A DNA stretch of 11,939 nt from Alphaproteobacteria bacterium (GTDB taxonomy: Bacteria > Pseudomonadota > Alphaproteobacteria > Rickettsiales > SXRF01), in assembly GCA_019243895.1 (NCBI GenBank), contig JAFATP010000098.1, forward strand, positions 1 to 11,939, written 5' to 3'. The first letter of the stretch is position 1, and each line of letters opens with the position of its first letter. This document shows positions 5,953 to 11,939 of the stretch, one piece after another. Both the position numbers and the translations under genes were made by a program. The notes under the pieces are model-generated. The model searched no databases. It was not told the DNA's origin and worked only from the letters and a program-made list of their open reading frames with translations.

Positions 5953-7062
5953 CACGGAACGCTTCGCCGCGATGCGGAACTTCACCGTCACCTCGTCGCG
6001 GATGGCGCTGGCGTCTTTCCATTGGCCGGAGCCAACGCCGAAAGCCTTGCGCGACACGGTGAACGTGCCGCTGGCAACCGCGCTTTGCGCATCATAATGC
6101 TCCAGCGTCATATTCACCGTCACCGGCTGGCTCACGCCGTGCAGCGTCAGCGTGCCGTCAATATAATATTCCCTTAAGGGGTTGCCCGGCGCGGGCGGCT
6201 GCGCGTGAAACTTCACGCTGCGGAACACCGCCTGGGGGAACTGCGCCGCGTCAAACCAGTCTTTACCCGGCAGCTCCCGTGCCATGTCGTCATTAGCCGA
6301 GGCGACGCTTGCCAGGTCCACCTCCGCTTCCACGCGGTTGGCCTCCGGGTGGTCGGGCGAAAAAAGGATATCCGCCGTGAAATGGTTGAACTGGCCCTCC
6401 ACCGGCGCACCGTTCTCGTTGGCCACGAAGCGCAGCGAGCTTTTCTCCGGCACCAGCGTGAAATGCGCGGGCGGCTCATCGGCGCGGAGCGCCGGCGGCA
6501 ACAGCACGCACAGCAGCAGGATTGCGCTTGTCATGCGCGTCAGCACGCCGTCATGCCGGACGAATTGATGCCACAGCGCCGCCGCCGCATGCAGCGCAAT
6601 CAGCCCGATCAGGAAATAAGCGATCCATTCATGCGCACCGGCCAGCGTGCGGCCGAGCGCCTTGTCAGGCCCCACCAGATCGGGCAGCACAAACAGCCCG
6701 TAAAACGAGACCGGCCTGCCGCCCGCCGAGGACAGGCCCCAGCCGGTGAGCGGCATGGCGAACATGCAGGCATACAGCAGCCCGTGCGAGGCATGGGCGC
6801 CGAAATAAACGAGGCGCGGCAGGCCCGGCGGCAGGCGCGGCACGGGATTGGTGAAGCGCCAGGTGAGCCGAGCCGCCGCCAACATCAGGATGAGAATGCC
6901 GGTGGATTTATGCAGCCCGAAAATCTGCAGCTTGGAAGGCCCGCTGGGCATTTCCGTCATGTAAAGCCCCGCCATCAGCATGACGATGATCAGCACCGCC
7001 ATCAGCCAGTGAAAAACGCGGGCGATCAACCCGAAATGCAGCGGGGTGTTGCGCAGATCCAT
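5947..7062 (-). CDS. Cytochrome b561 - YceI fusion protein
   Basis: This 371-residue protein joins a membrane dihaem cytochrome b561 (CybB type, residues 1-177) to a periplasmic YceI-like lipocalin domain (about residues 198-371). The b561 part has four hydrophobic segments and the four expected haem-ligand histidines at about His18 (RVFHW), His51 (GLHKSTG), His144 (AGAHEW) and His158 (IALHAAAALWH). A fifth hydrophobic stretch, TSAILLLCVLLPPALRA (178-194), looks like the former YceI signal peptide retained as a linker. The YceI part shows the expected DGTLTLHGVSQPV and FGVGSGQWKD segments and should bind an isoprenoid such as a quinone. In E. coli the two are adjacent genes, yceJ and yceI, so the fusion makes sense. 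A respiratory or redox role at the membrane is likely. It has no known phage function, and no strong SD is visible before the ATG at 7062. Confidence 0.93.
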   Translation of the reverse strand: MDLRNTPLHFGLIARVFHWLMAVLIIVMLMAGLYMTEMPSGPSKLQIFGLHKSTGILILMLAAARLTWRFTNPVPRLPPGLPRLVYFGAHASHGLLYACMFAMPLTGWGLSSAGGRPVSFYGLFVLPDLVGPDKALGRTLAGAHEWIAYFLIGLIALHAAAALWHQFVRHDGVLTRMTSAILLLCVLLPPALRADEPPAHFTLVPEKSSLRFVANENGAPVEGQFNHFTADILFSPDHPEANRVEAEVDLASVASANDDMARELPGKDWFDAAQFPQAVFRSVKFHAQPPAPGNPLREYYIDGTLTLHGVSQPVTVNMTLEHYDAQSAVASGTFTVSRKAFGVGSGQWKDASAIRDEVTVKFRIAAKRSVL

Positions 7063-7089
7063 GATTTTTCATAACGCATGCGGGGATAA

Positions 7090-7107
7090 TTGTCATCATT
7101 TTGTCAT
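7090..7107. promoter_or_regulatory. Tandem TTGTCAT repeats upstream of cytochrome gene
   Basis: TTGTCAT occurs at 7090-7096 and 7101-7107, an 11-base period, about 28-45 bases upstream of the cytochrome start codon. Direct half-sites one helical turn apart are typical of response-regulator binding, so redox or stress control is possible. This is inference from spacing only. Confidence 0.3.
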
Positions 7108-7169
7108 TTGGTTTTTGTGCGCCGCATTTCTATAGACAGTATTAAGCAAGATTAACAAGAAAGTAATGT

Positions 7170-7283
7170 ATGAGTTTCGCCGGTAAAGACGGGGCGGAGT
7201 TGTCGGAAAATCCCCGCGCTTTCGCACAAAGGCTTGAGCAAGTTTTCAGACGGCGGAACTCGAACTTTGCGCCAGCGTCATAA
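7170..7283 (+). CDS. Possible 37-residue small protein
   Basis: A short frame, MSFAGKDGAELSENPRAFAQ onward, runs from ATG to TAA in the gap upstream of the 7324 gene. The second half (AQRLEQVFRRRNSNFAP) would make a basic amphipathic helix. A purine-rich AAGAAAG stretch lies upstream at modest spacing. The candidate promoter of the next gene overlaps its 3' end, which counts somewhat against it. It may simply be leader DNA, and it has no recognisable family. Confidence 0.25.
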   Translation: MSFAGKDGAELSENPRAFAQRLEQVFRRRNSNFAPAS

Positions 7284-7295
7284 ATGGGCTATAGT
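7267..7295 (+). promoter_or_regulatory. Candidate promoter for the 7324 gene
   Basis: TTGCGC (7267-7272) and TATAGT (7290-7295) are separated by exactly 17 bases. Transcription would begin near 7302, giving a leader of about 22 bases with AAGAGG before the ATG at 7324. The -10 box is a close match to consensus. Confidence 0.45.
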
Positions 7296-7323
7296 ATTAT
7301 TCTTATTGATTAAGAGGCGTCCC

Positions 7324-8157
7324 ATGCAGGAACAAGAAGTGCGTCTCTACAGGCAGATATTTAACCGTATCCAACGGACGCTGGAGAAATTTAAGGAAAG
7401 CGGAGTGGAATGGGTACTGGACCCCACCATTGAGCCGCAAGAAAGCGCGCGGGAGGCAACCTCGCTTAGCGAAATCGTTCATGAATACATTCCCAAGTTT
7501 TTTTCCGACGACGAAGAGGAACGTTATGCGCGCGAAGATGTCACTTACTTTCAGAGCGCCTGGCAGGGCGAGGATCACTATCGAGCGACACGGGACTATT
7601 TCAAAGAGGAGCCTTCCTGTTTCTATCTTGATGATGGCATCGGTCTACTTGGCACCGATATGCAAAAGGAAGCCGCCGACGCCATTATTAATGACACGAA
7701 GAATAAAATCGACGAGCTTTCGCTGCATGTCGATAAGGTGGGACGGGCGCTGAACCATCAAAAGCAGATCACGGAGAAGGTGATTTCCTACATTCGGGCC
7801 GTCATCAAGGAAGAGCAAGGACAAAGCGTTTCGTCCCACTCTCTTATGAATGCCCAGACCAGCCTGGACACACGCGATAAATTTGAGCAGGCATTGCTTA
7901 ACCATCTCGCCGCGCACGGGTTGGCAGACCCGGTCATTTACCATCACATCGCTGCGGCTTTCGATCCTTCCCGGACCACCGATGCGAAGCTTGAGTTCGA
8001 CTCCGGACGCGCGCAAAAGTACTTTGAAGCGCTGGCGGAGAATCTGGAAGTCAACGCCGCCGGTTGCGAAAGCATTAAATCTCTTTGCGCACGCACCAAC
8101 AAAAAGATTGATGCTATCGTCACGCAGGAACGTGCGCAAATGTTAGGCGCCCCCTGA
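7324..8157 (+). CDS. Unknown 277-residue helical protein
   Basis: No family is recognised. The start at 7324 (MQEQEVRLYRQIF) is preferred over an in-frame ATG at 7234 because of the AAGAGG sequence upstream and because the candidate promoter lies between them. The protein is acidic to neutral and soluble, with an N-terminal helix (5-25), an acidic stretch SDDEEERYARED (61-72), and a long helical or coiled-coil-like region at about 113-165 (AIINDTKNKIDELSLHVDKV and onward). A second helical part runs through 185-270. There is no signal peptide. Its final 15 bases overlap the portal gene tail to tail. It sits where RcGTA carries only a tiny gene between portal and protease, so it is best read as inserted cargo. 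Confidence 0.75.
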   Translation: MQEQEVRLYRQIFNRIQRTLEKFKESGVEWVLDPTIEPQESAREATSLSEIVHEYIPKFFSDDEEERYAREDVTYFQSAWQGEDHYRATRDYFKEEPSCFYLDDGIGLLGTDMQKEAADAIINDTKNKIDELSLHVDKVGRALNHQKQITEKVISYIRAVIKEEQGQSVSSHSLMNAQTSLDTRDKFEQALLNHLAAHGLADPVIYHHIAAAFDPSRTTDAKLEFDSGRAQKYFEALAENLEVNAAGCESIKSLCARTNKKIDAIVTQERAQMLGAP

Positions 8158-9399
8158 GGGACGACTTCCTTTCGGCCCATAGCCAACGGCGGCGCGTTTT
8201 TCGTCGTCGGTGAGGAAAGATGCCTTCTCCACGCGGTCCCAGATCATCTGATTGCGCGCCGCCAGCGCCGGGATAGCGCCGATATCGGGCTTCAGTTCCA
8301 GCGCGGCGCCGTAAAAATTCTCCAGCCAGCGGCTTAATCCTTCCAGCGTGTCGCACACCAGCGGCAGCACCGTTTGCTCCCACAGCGCGAGCCTTGCTTC
8401 CTGAAGATTGGCGTAAGTGCTGTCGCCGGGAATGCCCAGCATCTGCGGCGGAACGCCGAAGGCCAGCGCGATGTCGCGCGCGGCGGATTGCTTGGTTTCC
8501 AGGAAATCCATGTCTTTGGGAGACAGTGAAAGCTCTTTCCAATCCAGCCCGCCTTCCAGCAGCAGCGGCCTGCCGGCGTTCACCGGGCCGGAGAACTGCT
8601 CGTCTATCTGCCGCTTGATGCGCCAGTATTGTTCTTCGCTGAGCTTGCCGGAATGCGCGCCGTCCGTGGTCACCACCAGCGCGCCGGAAGGCCGCGCACC
8701 GTTTTGCAGCAGCGCCTGGTTCCACGCGCCCGCCATGTTGTGCTGGTCGATGCTGTAGGCGGCGGCTTCCACCGGCGAGAGCCCATACCAGTCATTCAGC
8801 GGGTGAAAGTGTTTCAGGTGCAGGATGCGCGACTGCCAGGTGAGCGGGTCGATGCGGAAATCGGTGATCTGGCCGCTCAGGGTGTAGCGGTAGCTGGCGG
8901 GAATGCCGCCCTTGCCCGCGATGATGGACATGCGGTCCGGCCTCAAAATATAGAGTTCCTGCGGCGGCTGATCCTTCGGTCCGGCGGCTTGCACAAACGC
9001 ATTGCCGCTGATCAGCCGATGATGATAAAGCGCGTTGAAAAACGCGTGGCCGTTCTGCGCCGGGTTCGGCTGGCCGAGCAATGTGAGCAGCGGATGCGAG
9101 CGCAGCTCCCGCCGCGCGCCGCCGCGCGGGCTGAGAGCGAAGGTTTTGACGTGCACGCTGGAAGCCGCGCCCGCCACCATCGCAATCGCGCGGTGGGCGA
9201 TGACGTTGCGCACGTAAGCCTCCTGCGAGAAGCGGATATAGTCCCGCTCCATCCACACCGCCTGGCCCGGCGTTACCATATACGTGCGGGCGGCGAACGG
9301 CGGCAGGCAATCGCCTGAATCCTTGCGCGCCATCGCTTTGGCGAACGGATTGACGCGCGCAAGCAGCGAGCGCGCCTTGGCGGGCGTGGCGTCTGACAT
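8143..9399 (-). CDS. Phage portal protein, RcGTA g3-like (HK97 family)
   Basis: The 418-residue portal would form the dodecameric ring at one head vertex that lets DNA in and joins the tail. The start at 9399 (MSDATPAKAR) has AAGGA seven bases upstream; a longer frame to 9462 lacks one. Family landmarks are RNVIAHRAI (64-72), SHPLLTLLGQPNP (101-113), SGNAFVQ (131-137), LYILRPDRM (149-157), ILHLKHFHPLNDWYGLSPVE (192-211), QNGARPSGALV (232-242), RPLLLEGGLDW (277-287) and AFGVPPQMLGIPGD (313-326). In my recollection these line up closely with RcGTA-type portals. The length is normal and the frame unbroken. Its 3' end overlaps the convergent 7324-8157 gene by 15 bases, so the last residues (SRPSGGA) may be altered relative to relatives. 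Confidence 0.95.
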   Translation of the reverse strand: MSDATPAKARSLLARVNPFAKAMARKDSGDCLPPFAARTYMVTPGQAVWMERDYIRFSQEAYVRNVIAHRAIAMVAGAASSVHVKTFALSPRGGARRELRSHPLLTLLGQPNPAQNGHAFFNALYHHRLISGNAFVQAAGPKDQPPQELYILRPDRMSIIAGKGGIPASYRYTLSGQITDFRIDPLTWQSRILHLKHFHPLNDWYGLSPVEAAAYSIDQHNMAGAWNQALLQNGARPSGALVVTTDGAHSGKLSEEQYWRIKRQIDEQFSGPVNAGRPLLLEGGLDWKELSLSPKDMDFLETKQSAARDIALAFGVPPQMLGIPGDSTYANLQEARLALWEQTVLPLVCDTLEGLSRWLENFYGAALELKPDIGAIPALAARNQMIWDRVEKASFLTDDEKRAAVGYGPKGSRPSGGA

Positions 9400-9498
9400 G
9401 GGAATATCCTTGGAAAAAAGTGAAAGGCCCGAACCGGCAGTTAGTTTTGATGCTGCGCGCAATTCATCGAGCGTATAATTAATGCTATAAGCGGATTA

Positions 9499-9543
9499 GG
9501 ATATATCCGGAAGAGGAAAAATGCATTTTTTTGAAAAAAAATG
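9499..9543. promoter_or_regulatory. Dyads upstream of portal gene
   Basis: Two palindromic elements lie in the 152-base gap between the portal and the preceding small gene: GGATATATCC at 9499-9508, and a T-tract facing an A-tract at 9524-9543 (arms CATTTTTTT and AAAAAAATG). The second gives bent, easily melted DNA with no GC stem, so it does not look like a classic terminator. A promoter or operator for the portal gene is possible. Confidence 0.3.
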
Positions 9544-9551
9544 ATAAGCGA

Positions 9552-9713
9552 TTATTTTTGCATATTATTCGGCGGTTGGAGCGCTTTCTTTATATCAACT
9601 CTTTGGGCCATAAGCTCTGTCATTGCATTTAACCGCTCATCCGAGAGCGGCTCATACCCTCCCCCATTGATCGTATGCCGAAGCGCCTCATCTATGAGTT
9701 GTCTATTATTCAC
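9552..9713 (-). CDS. Small GTG-start gene coupled to upstream gene
   Basis: A 53-residue frame begins with GTG inside the stop of the 9713-9964 gene (TAGTG, one shared base), a standard sign of translational coupling. The product, opening VNNRQLIDEALRHTINGGGY and continuing EPLSDERLNAMTELMAQRVDIKKAL, is hydrophilic and helical, with no membrane segment. No family is recognised. It lies between terminase and portal, where phages often carry small head-assembly or connector genes, but a moron is equally possible. It may partner the 83-residue protein encoded just before it. Confidence 0.6.
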   Translation of the reverse strand: MNNRQLIDEALRHTINGGGYEPLSDERLNAMTELMAQRVDIKKALQPPNNMQK

Positions 9714-9964
9714 TAGGCCTCGCCTTCCACGCGTTTTACAATATACTGCGCCATGTTTAGCGCGATGGCATGTACACGCGACGGAGGAAAGGGTAATCCG
9801 TCCTTATTGCGATAATCAGCCAATGATTCAAGTAAAGGCCCTCGCAGCTTGTCGGCCAGTCCCATGATTTTTGTTCCACGCGATCGATAGGCATCCGTGC
9901 GCTGCGGCAGTTTCACCCGGCGCGGGCCGGTACGCTCGAAGTTATTTTCTTGCGTCGTATCCAT
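9713..9964 (-). CDS. Small basic hypothetical protein between terminase and portal
   Basis: The 83-residue protein has a basic, probably disordered N-terminus (RTGPRRVKLPQRTDAYRSRG, about residues 11-30) and a helical C-terminal half (LRGPLLESLADYRNKD, then PSRVHAIALNMAQYIVKRVE). It has no signal peptide or transmembrane segment. GAGGTG eight bases before the ATG supports the start. It is the first gene of a coupled pair with the 53-residue gene that follows. I recognise no family. Its place in the packaging-portal interval hints at a phage role, and the basic tail could bind nucleic acid, but that is guesswork. Confidence 0.7.
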   Translation of the reverse strand: MDTTQENNFERTGPRRVKLPQRTDAYRSRGTKIMGLADKLRGPLLESLADYRNKDGLPFPPSRVHAIALNMAQYIVKRVEGEA

Positions 9965-10012
9965 GCCTTAGACACCTCACATATATTAATCTATTAGTCA
10001 TATGTTAGTATC

Positions 10013-10028
10013 TATATTTTAAAATATA
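10013..10028. promoter_or_regulatory. 16-bp AT palindrome upstream of the small gene pair
   Basis: TATATTTTAAAATATA is a perfect palindrome in the 159-base gap between the terminase stop and the 9713-9964 gene. It lies about 50-65 bases before that gene's start, suited to a promoter or operator. It also follows the terminase gene, but no GC-rich stem is present to make a terminator. Confidence 0.3.
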
Positions 10029-10123
10029 ATTAATTTCACATTAATGGATGGCAGGTTTTTCTTTGAATGTTGCAAGAGTGCTATAAACAGCTTTCTGCCG
10101 CGCGCCCGCCACAGACCGAGGCG

Positions 10124-11530
10124 CTAAATCTGCCGCAGCGCTGGAAAGCCGGTGGCGCGGCCGCGCGTCCATTCGAAATATTGCGACAGCGCATCCACCT
10201 GATCATCATGCGCGCCGTTGGGGAAGGCCAACAGCTCATGCTCGAATTCCGCCAGCCACAGCGCCGCCTTCGGCAGCTTCAGCCTGCCCGCCTCCACCTG
10301 CGCGGAAGCGGCGGCGGCGCGGGTGAATTTATCGCCCCTGGGCAGCACCGCAATCAGCGGCAGCGGCGTTTCGCATCTCAGATCCTGCAATAGCTGCTGG
10401 CCGCTGGCCTTGTCTTCAATCAATATCGCCTGCGGCGCAAAGCGCTCCGCCTGCGCCAGCACCGCGCGCTTCAGCTGCGGATATTCCGCGCGCAAGGTCA
10501 GCGCGTCCAGCAGGTAGCATCCGCCCTGGCTTTCGGCAAAGGTGAGGCAGCAGCTTGCATCGTGCTGCTCGCCGCTTTTGATGGCGGTGTCCCAGCTTTG
10601 CACGATGGTGGCGGATGCGGGCGGGGCATCGAAACGCATCAGCCACCACGGCTTGAACAATCCGCCGTCGCGCGGCACCGGCTCCTGCTGATATTGCGCG
10701 GCGAACGCATGGCTGCCCAGCTCCTTCCTGGCGCGCTCCAGCAGCATCACGTCCTCGCGCGCCGCATGCAGCGGCTCGCCCGCTTCGCGCAGCACGCAGA
10801 CGCGGCCGAAATCGTGGATCGCCGCCTCCGGCGCGATGGCGGGAAGGCGCACGCAGTCCCATCCGCCTTTTTCCATCAGATGCGCGGTGAGATCCGCCGC
10901 GTGCAGCCGCTGCATCACCAGCACCATCACGCCGGTGCGCTTGTCGTCCAGGCGGCTGGCAAAGGTGTGGTCGAACCAGGCGTTGGCGCGCTCGCGCTCC
11001 ACCGTGGAGGCGGCCTGCGCGGGATTCAGCGGATCGTCCATCAGCAGAAAACCGCCGCCCTCGCCGGTCAGCGTGCCGCCCACGGACGTGGCAAGGCGGA
11101 AGCCGAAGCGCGTGGTCATGAATTTATGCTTCTCGTTCTGCTCGCGCGAAAGCCGCGTGGCGGGAAACACCTGCCGATACCACTCCGACTGCACTATCTG
11201 GCGGCAATCCAGCGAGTGCTTCAGCGCGAGGTTTGCCGAATAGCTGGCGGCCAGGATGCGCGCCGCCGGGTCATGCCCAAGAATCCATGCGGGCCACGCC
11301 ACGCTGACGCAGACGGATTTCAGGCTGCGCGGCGGCAGATTCACGATCAGCCGCGTGATCTGGCCTTTGCGCGCCGCTTCCAGATATTCGGCCAGCAGCT
11401 CGATGTGCCAGCCCGGCACGAAACCGGTGCCGGGGCAGATGGTGGCGAACGCCTTGGCGATGAAGCTGGCGAAATCCTGCCGCAGCAGGCGATGATAGGC
11501 CGCGCGCGCGGCCTGGGGCTCTTCCTCCAT
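10124..11530 (-). CDS. Phage terminase large subunit
   Basis: The 468-residue packaging motor combines an N-terminal ATPase with a C-terminal RNase H-fold nuclease. The ATPase part shows a Walker A-like LPPRSLKS (65-72), Walker B FLLMDD (161-166) and a following SASTVE-like segment (AASTVERERANAWFD). The nuclease part has QSWDTAIKSG (Asp314), LIEDKASGQ (Glu372) and GAHDDQVDALSQ (Asp442-443), the usual acidic metal-binding set. The Walker A form differs from the GxGxGKT-like form I recall for the RcGTA terminase, and the whole protein looks more like the family named after psiM2 ORF9, common in prophages. It begins 8 bases after the stop of the preceding small gene. Length and motifs indicate an intact gene. 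Confidence 0.95.
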   Translation of the reverse strand: MEEEPQAARAAYHRLLRQDFASFIAKAFATICPGTGFVPGWHIELLAEYLEAARKGQITRLIVNLPPRSLKSVCVSVAWPAWILGHDPAARILAASYSANLALKHSLDCRQIVQSEWYRQVFPATRLSREQNEKHKFMTTRFGFRLATSVGGTLTGEGGGFLLMDDPLNPAQAASTVERERANAWFDHTFASRLDDKRTGVMVLVMQRLHAADLTAHLMEKGGWDCVRLPAIAPEAAIHDFGRVCVLREAGEPLHAAREDVMLLERARKELGSHAFAAQYQQEPVPRDGGLFKPWWLMRFDAPPASATIVQSWDTAIKSGEQHDASCCLTFAESQGGCYLLDALTLRAEYPQLKRAVLAQAERFAPQAILIEDKASGQQLLQDLRCETPLPLIAVLPRGDKFTRAAAASAQVEAGRLKLPKAALWLAEFEHELLAFPNGAHDDQVDALSQYFEWTRGRATGFPALRQI

Positions 11531-11538
11531 GACGCCGC

Positions 11539-11916
11539 TTACGGCTGCCCGACATAGCGCTTGATGATGGCGATGTCCTCTTCCGTCAGCGGCGTTGCGG
11601 CGGAGGCGGTGAACATCTCCGGCCGCGTCTCGCGCTCGAAAGCGTGCAGCTTCATCAGCAAATGGGAAAGCGTCACCGCCGCCTCGGAAATGGCGCCCTT
11701 GGTGCCGAAGAGCTGCGCATGGCGCACCGGGTCAACGGCAGGGGCGGCTTCCGCTTCATCGCCCTCTTCCATGGCGAAGCGCATATGCTTGAACAGCAGA
11801 TGCACGATGAGGCGGCAATGCGTTAAATCCCGATACCAGGCGTTGCGCGGCGCCGGCAGCGGTTTGGCAGCGGACGGCGCGGCTGTTTCCTGAACCGCGT
11901 GCAGTTGGTCGATCAT
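11539..11916 (-). CDS. Small protein in terminase-small-subunit position
   Basis: The 125-residue product has an Ala/Pro-rich N-terminus, a helical centre (NAWYRDLTHCRLIVHLLFKHMRF, about residues 25-47), an acidic Ala-rich linker (EEGDEAEAAPAVD) and a helical C-terminal part ending EEDIAIIKRYVGQP. A strong SD (AAAGGAGGG) precedes the ATG. It lies 8 bases upstream of the large terminase gene on the same strand, the usual place of the small, DNA-recognising terminase subunit. No clear DNA-binding helix-turn-helix is seen, so the role rests on position only. The RcGTA g1 protein occupies the same place. Confidence 0.75.
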   Translation of the reverse strand: MIDQLHAVQETAAPSAAKPLPAPRNAWYRDLTHCRLIVHLLFKHMRFAMEEGDEAEAAPAVDPVRHAQLFGTKGAISEAAVTLSHLLMKLHAFERETRPEMFTASAATPLTEEDIAIIKRYVGQP

Positions 11917-11939
11917 GGTTTCCCTCCTTTTGTTTCCTT

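Noticed and set aside
6205..7074. Plus-strand frame opposite the cytochrome b561-YceI gene
   Set aside because: It is strongly Arg/Gln/His-rich with no hydrophobic core, and is fully explained by the minus-strand fusion gene.
9524..9543. T-tract/A-tract dyad considered as a terminator
   Set aside because: There is no GC-rich stem before the T-run on either strand, so the fold would be too weak for a standard intrinsic terminator.
9711..9715. Programmed frameshift joining the 83- and 53-codon frames
   Set aside because: No slippery sequence is seen; the TAGTG overlap is ordinary stop-start coupling.
9541..9867. Plus-strand frame over the two small minus-strand genes
   Set aside because: It has no SD and crosses two coupled minus-strand frames; the hydrophobic opening reads like the complement of AT-rich DNA.
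10562..11557. Long open plus-strand frame opposite the terminase gene
   Set aside because: It mirrors a terminase with intact motifs; its His/Arg/Gln-rich composition is typical of a shadow frame.
1..11939. CRISPR array, tRNA, rRNA, insertion sequence or integrase
   Set aside because: No regularly spaced repeats, cloverleaf, transposase or recombinase motifs were found on either strand by eye.

Overview
The window looks like alphaproteobacterial chromosomal DNA carrying the head and packaging part of a tailed-phage-type gene cluster, read right to left on the minus strand. The portal and major capsid proteins closely resemble, from memory of the families, those of Rhodobacter-type gene transfer agents (RcGTA) and related alphaproteobacterial siphophages. 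A cytochrome b561-YceI fusion also fits this class. No tRNA, rRNA, integrase, lysis, repressor or replication gene is visible, so prophage, GTA-like relic and domesticated head cluster cannot be told apart from this window alone.

Layout of the head set, minus strand, right to left: a small protein in the terminase-small position (11539-11916); large terminase (10124-11530); two small coupled unknown genes (9713-9964 and a 53-codon gene at 9552-9713); portal (8143-9399); prohead protease (4697-5272); major capsid protein (754-1947); and a small post-capsid phage protein (236-655). The enzymatic motifs checked in terminase and protease are intact, so these genes do not look decayed.

The head set is not contiguous. 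Between portal and protease lie an unknown plus-strand gene (7324-8157), a cytochrome b561-YceI fusion (minus, 5947-7062) and another unknown plus-strand gene (5359-5952). Between protease and capsid lie an unknown minus-strand gene (3582-4676), a RelBE-like toxin-antitoxin pair (plus, 3043-3514) and two unknown plus-strand genes (2167-2736, 2750-3037). These cargo genes look richer in A/T by eye than the head genes, and several meet a minus-strand gene tail to tail with overlapping or abutting stop codons. AT-rich divergent gaps separate the blocks and carry promoter-like boxes and dyads.

The two strongest structural oddities are these. A 63-bp direct repeat of the 3' end of the gene at 2750-3037 flanks the toxin-antitoxin pair, and the copies differ only at synonymous positions, as if a very small cassette had integrated into that gene's tail. 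A long imperfect hairpin built from repeated GTTACGAG units ends in a T-run between the capsid gene and the next gene, like a terminator or attenuator.
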